This document shows positions 1-5,010 of a DNA stretch of 5,010 nucleotides, piece by piece (position 1 is the first letter of the stretch; every line of letters starts with the position of its first letter). The position numbers and the translations under genes are program-made. A model generated the notes under the pieces. The model saw only the letters and a list, made by a program, of their open reading frames with translations. It was not told the DNA's origin and ran no database searches. The stretch comes from Acidobacteriota bacterium (GTDB lineage: Bacteria > Acidobacteriota > Terriglobia > Bryobacterales > Bryobacteraceae), in contig JAJYKC010000270.1 in assembly GCA_021788955.1 (NCBI GenBank), forward strand, positions 1-5,010. The letters run 5' to 3'.

Positions 1-2
1 GC

Positions 3-41
3 TACACCCTCCCCGGCGGCGCCCCCAACGCTGAACCCTAA
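3..41 (+). CDS. 3' end of an upstream gene, possibly a sensor histidine kinase
   Basis: One frame reads YTLPGGAPNAEP and stops at TAA (39-41). Nearly every codon ends in C, as in the genes downstream. The YTLP near the end resembles the last strand of a histidine kinase ATPase domain, which often reads F-x-F/Y-x-LP close to the C-terminus. A PhoR kinase gene next to pst genes is a known arrangement, so phoR is a reasonable guess. Only 12 codons are visible, so neither the identity nor the existence of the gene can be proved here. One point in its favour is that the palindrome begins 2 bp after this TAA, just as the second copy begins 3 bp after the pstB TAA. Confidence 0.35.
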   Translation, partial: YTLPGGAPNAEP

Positions 42-43
42 CC

Positions 44-104
44 GCAATTCGGGGACTGGCTCGAAATTCCCGCTTTTGGAATTTCGTGCCAGTCCCCGAA
101 TTGC
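44..104. repeat. 61-bp palindromic repeat, copy 1
   Basis: The outer arms GCAATTCGGGGACTGGC (44-60) and its exact reverse complement (88-104) form a perfect 17-bp stem. A single T/T mismatch (61, 87) follows, then a perfect 9-bp inner stem (62-70 with 78-86) and a 7-base loop (71-77). The same element lies between pstB and phoU at 3838-3898, so it is a repeated unit and not a chance hairpin. No T-run follows the stem (CCCCCGG instead), so it does not look like an intrinsic terminator for the upstream gene, although it could protect a 3' end from exonucleases. It is best described as a REP- or MITE-like dispersed palindrome. No transposase is present in the window. Confidence 0.9.
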
Positions 105-118
105 CCCCGGCACACAAT

Positions 119-146
119 TTCACACATCCGTAACCATCCTGTAACC
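119..146 (+). promoter_or_regulatory. Probable PHO box: three PhoB/PhoP-type half-sites upstream of pstS
   Basis: TTCACA (119-124), GTAACC (130-135) and GTAACC (141-146) recur at exactly 11 bp, sharing the pattern nTnACn. Known PHO boxes are direct repeats on an 11-bp period bound by PhoB/PhoP response regulators: CTGTCAT in enterobacteria, TT(A/T/C)ACA in Bacillus, GTTCACC in Streptomyces. The position directly before the first gene of a pst operon is where one is expected. The caveat is that the last unit ends only 7 bp before the ribosome binding site, leaving no room for a conventional -10 and start point after it. I see no convincing -10, so the exact promoter is unresolved. Confidence 0.6.
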
Positions 147-153
147 GATCTAA

Positions 154-160
154 AAGGAGA
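154..160 (+). promoter_or_regulatory. Ribosome binding site of pstS
   Basis: AAGGAGA lies 8 bases before the ATG at 169, an almost ideal Shine-Dalgarno sequence and spacing. It is the strongest ribosome binding site in the operon, in keeping with the need to make binding protein in excess over the membrane complex. It fixes the pstS start. Confidence 0.85.
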
Positions 161-168
161 ATACTAAT

Positions 169-1191
169 ATGAGGAGACGTGTCTTATCGCTCGCAATCGG
201 CGCGCTCGCTGTAGCAGGAGTCGCCGCCGCGCTCTCCATGACGGGAGGCGGCGCCACCTTCCCCTACCCCATGTACTCGAAATGGTTCAACGAGTACCAC
301 AAGATCCATCCCGATACCGAGATCAATTACCAGTCCCAGGGCTCCGGCTTCGGAATCGCCCAGGTGACCGCCGGCACAGTGGATTTCGGCGCCAGCGATG
401 GTCCCATGACCGCCCAGCAGCTCGCGGAATTCAAGCAGAAGCGCGGCTTCCCCGTTCTGCATTTCCCGACCGTGCTCGGAGGCGTCGTCCCCACCTATCA
501 CATCCCGGGCGTCACTGCCACGCTCAAGTTCACGCCGGAATCTCTGTCTGGCATTTACCTGGGCACCATCACCAAGTGGAACGATCCCCGGATCGCCAGT
601 GTCAATCCGGGCGTCAAGCTGCCCGCCAACGATATCGTCGTGATCCACCGCTCCGAAGGCAGCGGCACCACCTACTGCTTCACCGACTATCTTTCCAGGG
701 TCAGCCCCGAATGGAAGCAGAAAGTCGGAAACAGCACCTCCGTCAACTGGCCGGTTGGCCTCGGCGGCAAGGGTAATGAAGGCGTCGCCGGCCTGATCCG
801 CCAGAGGCCCAACTCCATCGGCTACGTCGAGTTGATCTACGCCATTCAGAACCATCTGCCCTATGGGGAGATGAAGAACGCCGCGGGAGTGTTCGTGCAA
901 GCCTCCCTCGCCACGGTCACCGCCGCCGCTGCCGGCGCCGCCGCCCATATGCCCGCGGACTTCCGCGTCTCCATCACAAACGCCCCCGGCAAGGACGCCT
1001 ATCCCATTTCCACCTTTACCTGGCTGCTCGTTCCCGAGAAAACTCAGGATCCAGCCAAGCGCAAGGTCATCATCGATTTTCTTCACTGGATGCTGACTTC
1101 CGGCCAGAAAATGACCGCGACGCTGGACTACGCGCCGCTTCCCACACAGGTCGTCGCCCAGGAAGAGAAGGCGATCCAAAAGATACAATAA
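169..1191 (+). CDS. pstS: PstS, periplasmic phosphate-binding protein of the Pst ABC transporter
   Basis: A 340-residue protein that captures inorganic phosphate in the periplasm and delivers it to PstCA. Residues 1 to about 23 form a Sec signal: MRRR followed by an Ala/Leu/Val-rich core ending near AAALS. There is no lipobox cysteine, so it should be soluble and not lipid-anchored. Phosphate-contact motifs are in family order: GGGATFPYP (26-34), SQGSG (56-60), DFGASD (72-77, with the Asp that accepts the phosphate proton at 77) and HRSEGSGTT (160-168, with Arg161 and the Ser-Gly-Thr loop). The C-terminal half has the usual YPISTFTWLL (278-287). Length matches the family (about 320-350). The only cysteine is Cys170, just after the binding loop. 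The start is supported by the ribosome binding site at 154-160. It is first in the operon, behind the putative PHO box, so induction by phosphate starvation is expected. Confidence 0.97.
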   Translation: MRRRVLSLAIGALAVAGVAAALSMTGGGATFPYPMYSKWFNEYHKIHPDTEINYQSQGSGFGIAQVTAGTVDFGASDGPMTAQQLAEFKQKRGFPVLHFPTVLGGVVPTYHIPGVTATLKFTPESLSGIYLGTITKWNDPRIASVNPGVKLPANDIVVIHRSEGSGTTYCFTDYLSRVSPEWKQKVGNSTSVNWPVGLGGKGNEGVAGLIRQRPNSIGYVELIYAIQNHLPYGEMKNAAGVFVQASLATVTAAAAGAAAHMPADFRVSITNAPGKDAYPISTFTWLLVPEKTQDPAKRKVIIDFLHWMLTSGQKMTATLDYAPLPTQVVAQEEKAIQKIQ

Positions 1192-1197
1192 TTAGAG

Positions 1198-2178
1198 ATG
1201 TCGAGCATCCCGATGCTCCGCAATCGTGCCCGGCCGGCCGGCCGGGCGCGTGGCTTTCTCCACCGCTTGTGCGCCGGCGAGGAGCTTGCTTATACCATTG
1301 CCCTCACCGCCGCCGGTGCCATTCTCCTCATCACCGCCCTCATCTTCCTTGAGCTCTACACCGGATCCGCGCTCTCCCGTGCGAAGTTCGGCTGGCGTTT
1401 TCTCCTCAGCTCCACCTGGGACCCCGTCACCGGGGACTTCGGCGCGGTCCCCTTCATCTACGGCACCGTCGTCACCTCCGTCCTCGCCCTCATCATTGCC
1501 GTCCCGCTCGGCCTCGGCTCCGCCATCTTCCTCGCCGAGATGGCCCCCGCCGGAATTTCCAACGGCCTCACCTTCCTCATCGAACTCCTCGCCGCCGTCC
1601 CCAGCGTCATCTTCGGTTTGCTCGGCATCTTCGCCCTCGTTCCTTTCCTCCAAAATTCCGTCGTCCCGGCCCTCAAATCCGTGTTCGGCCTGCTGCCCAT
1701 CTTTCAGGGCGTCTTCTACGGCGTCAGCGTATTCACCGCTGGCATCCTGCTCGCCATCATGATCGTGCCGTTCATTATTTCGGTCTCCCGCGAGGTCCTC
1801 CTTGCCGTCGCCACCGATCAGCGCGAGGCCTCTGCCGCCCTCGGTGCCAGCCGCTGGCAGACCGTCTGGCTCGTTGTCATCCCCAACGCTTCGAGTGGCA
1901 TCGTGGGCTCCATTTTCCTCGCCCTCGCCCGCGCCCTCGGCGAAACCATGGCCGTCACCATGGTCATTGGAAACACGCCGCAAATCAAGGCCTCGCTCCT
2001 CGCTCCCGGCTACACCATCGCCGCTGTCATCGCCAACGAATTCGCCGAAGCCACCGGCGATCTTTACCGCAACGCCCTTATCGAGCTTGGCCTGGTGCTC
2101 TTCGGCGTCACCTTTGTTCTGAACGGCCTCGCCCGCATCCTCATCATGACCACCGCCGGAAAGGGGACGCACGCGTGA
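1198..2178 (+). CDS. pstC: PstC, phosphate ABC transporter permease
   Basis: A 326-residue inner-membrane protein that forms half of the phosphate channel with PstA. After an Arg-rich cytoplasmic N-terminus (1-28) there are about six membrane segments, near 31-53, 85-112, 123-152, 173-197, 232-258 and 294-317. The EAA-type loop that docks onto the ATPase is at ASAALGASRWQTVWLVVIP (211-229). LGETMAVTMVIGN (248-260) is a typical PstC stretch. The length is normal. The start lies 6 bp after the pstS stop, with no clear Shine-Dalgarno sequence (only AGAG next to the ATG), so translation probably depends on ribosomes arriving from pstS. Met6 (1213) is an alternative start that would lose nothing essential. 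Confidence 0.96.
   Translation: MSSIPMLRNRARPAGRARGFLHRLCAGEELAYTIALTAAGAILLITALIFLELYTGSALSRAKFGWRFLLSSTWDPVTGDFGAVPFIYGTVVTSVLALIIAVPLGLGSAIFLAEMAPAGISNGLTFLIELLAAVPSVIFGLLGIFALVPFLQNSVVPALKSVFGLLPIFQGVFYGVSVFTAGILLAIMIVPFIISVSREVLLAVATDQREASAALGASRWQTVWLVVIPNASSGIVGSIFLALARALGETMAVTMVIGNTPQIKASLLAPGYTIAAVIANEFAEATGDLYRNALIELGLVLFGVTFVLNGLARILIMTTAGKGTHA
2161..2167 (+). promoter_or_regulatory. Ribosome binding site of pstA, inside pstC
   Basis: AAGGGGA lies 7 bases before the GTG at 2175. It supports the GTG as the true pstA start and the 4-bp GTGA overlap with the pstC stop. Confidence 0.7.
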
Positions 2179-3029
2179 AATCCGCCGCCTTCCGCCGCAA
2201 GAACGTGGTGAACATCGTCATGTTCACCATCACCGGCCTCTGCGCCGTCTTGTCCGTCAGCGTCCTGTTCTTCATCCTCGGCTATCTCGTCTATCACGGC
2301 GCCAGGTCCCTCAGCATTTCTTTCTTTACCAACCTGCCCGCCCCAGTCGGGGAAACCGGCGGCGGTATGGCCAACGCCATCGTCGGCTCCGGCAAAGTGC
2401 TATCGCTGGCCACTTTAATCGGCATCCCCATCGGGTTCCTCGGCGGCGTCTATCTCTCCGAATACAGCGAAAAAACCTTCGCCTTCATCATCCGCTACAC
2501 TACCGACCTGCTCAACGGCGTGCCCTCCATCATCATCGGTTTGGTGGTCTACGGCCTTGTGGTCCTTCCCATGGCCCATTTCTCCACCTTCTCCGGCGGC
2601 GTCGCCCTGGGCATCATGATGATCCCCATCTCCGTCCGCAGCACCGAGGAATTTCTCCGCGCCGTTCCCCAGTCCTTCCGCGAGGCCGCCTTCGCCGTCG
2701 GTGCCCCCAAGTGGAAAGTCATCGTCACCGTGGTGGTCCCCGCCGCTTTGCGCGGCATCGTCTCCGGAACCATGCTCGATTTCGCCCGCGTCGCCGGCGA
2801 AACCGCCCCCCTCCTCTTCACCGCCTTTGGCAACCAGTTCTGGAGTTCCGGCTGGAACCAGCCCACCGCCACCCTCCCCGTCATGATCTACACCTATGCG
2901 CTCTCGCCCTACGACGATTGGCACCGCCAGGCCTGGGCCGCCGGCCTCGTCCTGCTCACCCTCGTGCTCATGATCAACGTCGTGGCCCGCGCTGCCCTTT
3001 CGAAAGGATCCTATGTCCCAAGAGGCTAA
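2175..3029 (+). CDS. pstA: PstA, phosphate ABC transporter permease
   Basis: A 284-residue inner-membrane protein, partner of PstC in the transmembrane channel. Membrane segments are visible near 14-40, 66-94, 114-135, 139-157, about 194-218 and 252-274. The ATPase-coupling loop runs from [12 protein letters not shown] (170-181) to VVVPAA. Family signatures include [12 protein letters not shown] (111-122), [11 protein letters not shown] (155-165) and [16 protein letters not shown] (205-220). The start is GTG, sharing GTGA with the pstC stop. This overlap indicates translational coupling, which would help keep the two permeases at equal levels. The length is typical. Confidence 0.96.
   Translation: MKSAAFRRKNVVNIVMFTITGLCAVLSVSVLFFILGYLVYHGARSLSISFFTNLPAPVGETGGGMANAIVGSGKVLSLATLIGIPIGFLGGVYLSEYSEKTFAFIIRYTTDLLNGVPSIIIGLVVYGLVVLPMAHFSTFSGGVALGIMMIPISVRSTEEFLRAVPQSFREAAFAVGAPKWKVIVTVVVPAALRGIVSGTMLDFARVAGETAPLLFTAFGNQFWSSGWNQPTATLPVMIYTYALSPYDDWHRQAWAAGLVLLTLVLMINVVARAALSKGSYVPRG
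3003..3008 (+). promoter_or_regulatory. Ribosome binding site of pstB, inside pstA
   Basis: AAAGGA ends 4 bases before the ATG at 3013. The spacing is short but workable, and it supports this start, which places the first 17 bp of pstB within the end of pstA. Confidence 0.6.
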
Positions 3030-3834
3030 GCTCCGTCTCCCTGTCGCCAGTTCCAATGTCCTCACCGGGACGGGCAAGCCCCACCCGACCAAACTATCGG
3101 CTCTCGACGTCAGCTTCTACTACGGCAAGTTCCAGGCGCTCCACAACATCACCCTCGACGTCCGCGAGAACCTCATCACCGCCTTGATCGGACCCTCCGG
3201 CTGCGGTAAGTCCACCTTCCTCCGCACCCTCAACCGCATGTACGAAACCATGCGCGGCACGCGCCTCGTGGGCCGCATTCTCCTCGACGACCGCGACATC
3301 CTCGAAGAGGACGTCAACGCCGTCCGCCTCAAGGTCGGCATGGTCTTCCAGCGCTCCAACCCTTTCCCCAAGTCGATCTTCGAAAACGTCGCCTACGGCC
3401 TCCACGTCAACGGCTTTCGCGGCGGCCGCCAGCAGCTCCGCGAAGTCGTCGAGCGCAGCCTGCGCAAAGCCGCCCTCTGGGACGAAGTCAAGGAGAAGCT
3501 CAACGCCTCCGCCTTCAGCCTCTCCGGCGGCCAGCAGCAGCGCCTGTGCATCGCCCGCGCCCTCGCTGTCGGCCCCGAAGTCCTCCTCCTCGACGAACCC
3601 TGTTCCGCCCTCGATCCCATCGCCACCGCCAAAATCGAGGACCTCCTATTCGAGCTGAAATCCGAGTGCACCATCGTCATCGTCACCCACAACATGCAGC
3701 AGGCCGCCCGTGTTTCCGACTACACTGGATTTTTCCTCATGGGCAAAATGATCGAATTCGGCTCCACCAACGTCATCTTTCAGCGGCCCACCAAGCGCGA
3801 AACGGAGGACTATGTCACCGGCCGCTTCGGATAA
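3013..3834 (+). CDS. pstB: PstB, phosphate ABC transporter ATP-binding protein
   Basis: A 273-residue cytoplasmic ATPase that dimerises beneath PstCA and drives phosphate import. All nucleotide-binding elements are intact: Walker [10 protein letters not shown] (60-68), Q-loop Gln113 within [19 protein letters not shown] (111-129, a PstB hallmark), signature LSGGQQQR (170-177), Walker B VLLLDEP (190-196), D-loop SALD (198-201) and switch His226 in VTHNMQQA. The C-terminal [10 protein letters not shown] (264-273) is the usual PstB ending. The first 28 or so residues precede the conserved domain and look like a poorly conserved tail, slightly longer than in many PstB proteins. It overlaps pstA by 17 bp. 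Confidence 0.97.
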   Translation: MSQEAKLRLPVASSNVLTGTGKPHPTKLSALDVSFYYGKFQALHNITLDVRENLITALIGPSGCGKSTFLRTLNRMYETMRGTRLVGRILLDDRDILEEDVNAVRLKVGMVFQRSNPFPKSIFENVAYGLHVNGFRGGRQQLREVVERSLRKAALWDEVKEKLNASAFSLSGGQQQRLCIARALAVGPEVLLLDEPCSALDPIATAKIEDLLFELKSECTIVIVTHNMQQAARVSDYTGFFLMGKMIEFGSTNVIFQRPTKRETEDYVTGRFG

Positions 3835-3837
3835 CCC

Positions 3838-3898
3838 GCAATTCGGGGACTGGCTGCGAAATTCGCCTTTTGAATTTCGTTGCCTGTCCCCGAATTGC
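3838..3898. repeat. 61-bp palindromic repeat, copy 2, between pstB and phoU
   Basis: This has the same design and length as 44-104. The outer arms are 3838-3854 and 3882-3898 (17 bp with one T/T mismatch, 3851 against 3885). There is a small 2x2 internal loop (3855-3856 against 3880-3881), a perfect 8-bp inner stem (3857-3864 with 3872-3879) and a 7-base loop (3865-3871). It begins 3 bp after the pstB stop and ends 5 bases before the AGGA of phoU. No T-run follows, so it is not an ordinary terminator. In the transcript it would form a long hairpin that could protect the pstSCAB message or modulate phoU translation. Both roles are inference. Confidence 0.9.
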
Positions 3899-3903
3899 CC
3901 CGC

Positions 3904-3907
3904 AGGA
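3904..3907 (+). promoter_or_regulatory. Ribosome binding site of phoU
   Basis: AGGA lies 7 bases before the ATG at 3915. It decides the phoU start, because the frame is open far upstream through the palindrome and into pstB, while homology to PhoU begins only at this ATG. Confidence 0.7.
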
Positions 3908-3914
3908 TATTTCC

Positions 3915-4583
3915 ATGCGCCACTTTAGCGTCGAGCTCGAATACCTGAACCAGAAACTCCTGGAAATGGCCGGCCTGGTCGAATCCGCCATCAGCCGCAG
4001 CGTGCGCTCCCTGGTCGAGCAGGACCGCGAGCTCGCCACCCAGGTCATCCGCGACGAGCCCCTGATCAACCGTATGGAAATGGAGATCGATGGCCTCGTC
4101 ACGCGCCTCCTCGCCCTCCACCAGCCGGTCGCCCGCGACCTGCGTTTCCTCACCGCCGCCCTCAAGATCAACACCGACCTCGAGCGCATCGGCGACCTCG
4201 CCAATCACATTGCCGAGCGCTCGCTCTCCCTCATGCACCACCCCCTCGTGAAGCCCAGCCCCGACGTCCCCAAAATGGCCTCGCTGGTCCAGTCCATGCT
4301 GCTCAAATGCCTGGAGGCCTTCGTCAAGAGCGACGCCGAGCTCGCCCGCCTCGTCCTGATCTCCGATGACGACGTCGATCGCCTCCGTGACACCGTCTAC
4401 AAAGAGCAGGTCGACGCCATGCAGCGCGACCCCGCCATCGTCACCGCGGCCATCGATCTGATCTTCGTGGCCCGCAACCTCGAGCGCATTGGCGACCACG
4501 CCACCAACATCGCCGAAGACGTTGTCTTCCTCGTGCAAGGCATCGACGTCCGCCACCACGCCGAAGAAGCCGGGCAGGGCTGA
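3915..4583 (+). CDS. phoU: PhoU, phosphate-signalling regulator
   Basis: A 222-residue, all-helical cytoplasmic protein made of two similar three-helix halves. It connects the Pst transporter to the PhoR kinase and represses the Pho response when phosphate is plentiful. The metal-binding motif occurs once per half: DLERIGDLANHIAE (88-101) and NLERIGDHATNIAEDV (188-203). The N-terminus MRHFSVELEYLNQKLLEM is typical of PhoU, as is the length. The reading frame is open upstream of the ATG, but those codons translate the palindrome and an out-of-frame part of pstB. Unlike the tightly packed pst genes, phoU is separated from pstB by 80 bp containing the repeat, so its expression may be uncoupled from the transporter genes. 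Confidence 0.96.
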   Translation: MRHFSVELEYLNQKLLEMAGLVESAISRSVRSLVEQDRELATQVIRDEPLINRMEMEIDGLVTRLLALHQPVARDLRFLTAALKINTDLERIGDLANHIAERSLSLMHHPLVKPSPDVPKMASLVQSMLLKCLEAFVKSDAELARLVLISDDDVDRLRDTVYKEQVDAMQRDPAIVTAAIDLIFVARNLERIGDHATNIAEDVVFLVQGIDVRHHAEEAGQG

Positions 4584-4591
4584 CCCGCTTC
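4566..4591. terminator. Weak hairpin across the phoU stop, possible transcription end
   Basis: GAAG-CGGG (4566-4569 and 4571-4574, with C4570 bulged) can pair with CCCGCTTC (4584-4591) around a 9-base loop that contains the phoU stop. There is no T-run on either strand, so it is not a classical intrinsic terminator. It is listed because it is the only hairpin I see between two convergent genes lying 13 bp apart. Confidence 0.2.
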
Positions 4592-4596
4592 CGCGG

Positions 4597-5010
4597 TTAC
4601 ATTCCCATCACGAGCACGGTCTTCAGCGAGGCGTTGTCGATCACTTCAACGGTCGGAACCAGCGTGCACAAAGAGCTCACCGGAGCCGTAGCGGTCATCA
4701 GCGGAGGGATGCTGACCGTCCCGCGCACCTCGATCCGTCCTATTGCCCCAACCGATGCGGGCTTCAAAACCGAGTCCGCCTTCAGCGCCAGCGAGACGCT
4801 CTTGCCGGGCGCAATGTTGAAGGTCTGCGATGCCAGGCTCTTGCCGTTGCTGTCAAGGAAGGCCAGCGTGGCGTAGCAACCTATAACCGTTGTGCTGCCG
4901 GCCATGGGAGTCACCGCCGGAGTGCTGCTGTTCACAACGTTTAGTTGCGCGGTCTGGCCGCTGACAATCCCCACTATCCCAAAAGTCGTGGGCGCCGTCG
5001 GAGTGATCGC
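4597..5010 (-). CDS. Hypothetical protein, probably secreted, 3' part only
   Basis: The minus-strand frame is open from the window edge to a TAA at 4599-4597, giving the last 137 residues; the true start is beyond 5010. A GTG at 4974 is in frame but does not look like the start, because the codons before it (AITPTAPTTFGI) read as continuous protein. The visible part is rich in Ser, Thr, Val and Ala with alternating hydrophobic residues, as in a beta-sandwich. It contains GQTAQLNVVN (18-27 of the fragment), a CYATLAFLDSNGKSLA block (45-60), APGKSVSLAL (67-76) and CTLVPTVEVID (115-125). The two cysteines (45 and 115) could form a disulfide. I associate this pattern with small exported hypothetical proteins of Acidobacteriota but cannot name a function. 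It runs tail-to-tail with phoU and need not be related to phosphate. Confidence 0.75.
   Translation of the reverse strand, partial: AITPTAPTTFGIVGIVSGQTAQLNVVNSSTPAVTPMAGSTTVIGCYATLAFLDSNGKSLASQTFNIAPGKSVSLALKADSVLKPASVGAIGRIEVRGTVSIPPLMTATAPVSSLCTLVPTVEVIDNASLKTVLVMGM

Noticed and set aside
44..104. Palindrome as an intrinsic terminator of the upstream gene
   Set aside because: The stem is strong but is followed by CCCCCGG and not by a T-run; the TTTT is in the loop.
184..2172. Long open frames on the minus strand opposite pstS (184-1188) and pstC (1192-2172)
   Set aside because: They mirror genes with unmistakable homology, and their composition (runs of Gly, Asp, Glu and Ala) is what C-ending codons on the other strand produce. 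No recognisable domain or ribosome binding site was seen.
44..3898. The two palindromes as a CRISPR array or a composite transposon
   Set aside because: There are only two copies almost 3.8 kb apart, no spacers and no transposase or integrase gene. The intervening genes are a standard pst operon in normal order.
3546..3914. An N-terminal extension of phoU reaching back into pstB
   Set aside because: The extension is Arg/His/Pro-rich out-of-frame pstB sequence plus the palindrome. PhoU homology and a good ribosome binding site place the start at 3915.
2415..4559. Minus-strand open frames opposite pstA, pstB and phoU
   Set aside because: Same codon-bias shadow effect; low-complexity Gly/Asp/Glu-rich products with no family signature.
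4634..4944. Plus-strand open frames within 4489-4944
   Set aside because: They overlap the end of phoU and lie opposite the minus-strand gene, whose protein has a coherent pattern; the plus-strand products look like out-of-frame sequence.

Overview
The window holds a complete high-affinity phosphate uptake operon, pstS-pstC-pstA-pstB-phoU, all on the plus strand (169-4583). It is flanked by what looks like the last codons of an upstream gene (to 41) and by the 3' part of a convergent, unrecognised gene on the minus strand (4597-5010). The DNA is GC-rich, with strong C preference at third codon positions. PstS has a Sec-type signal and no lipobox cysteine, which suits a periplasmic protein of a Gram-negative cell. 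The minus-strand protein resembles small secreted hypothetical proteins that I associate with Acidobacteriota (Solibacter/Bryobacter-like). Together these suggest an acidobacterium, but this is inference and not a firm placement.

Layout: positions 1-41 carry a plausible gene end (TAA 39-41). A 61-bp near-perfect palindrome follows (44-104). Next come three short direct repeats with an exact 11-bp period (119-146) that look like a PHO box, then a good ribosome binding site and pstS. pstC starts 6 bp after pstS. pstA starts on a GTG overlapping the pstC stop by 4 bp. pstB overlaps pstA by 17 bp. The only sizeable gap inside the operon (3835-3914) is almost filled by a second copy of the 61-bp palindrome, which ends just upstream of the phoU ribosome binding site. 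phoU ends 13 bp from the stop of the convergent gene.

The genes form one system. PstS captures phosphate in the periplasm, PstC and PstA form the membrane channel, PstB powers transport by ATP hydrolysis, and PhoU links transporter activity to the PhoR/PhoB regulators. The core genes are ordinary. The less expected content lies between them: the paired palindromes, each starting 2-3 bp after a TAA, with symmetric changes that keep the fold, and the triple 11-bp-spaced PHO-like array. I see no wholly new multi-gene system here.
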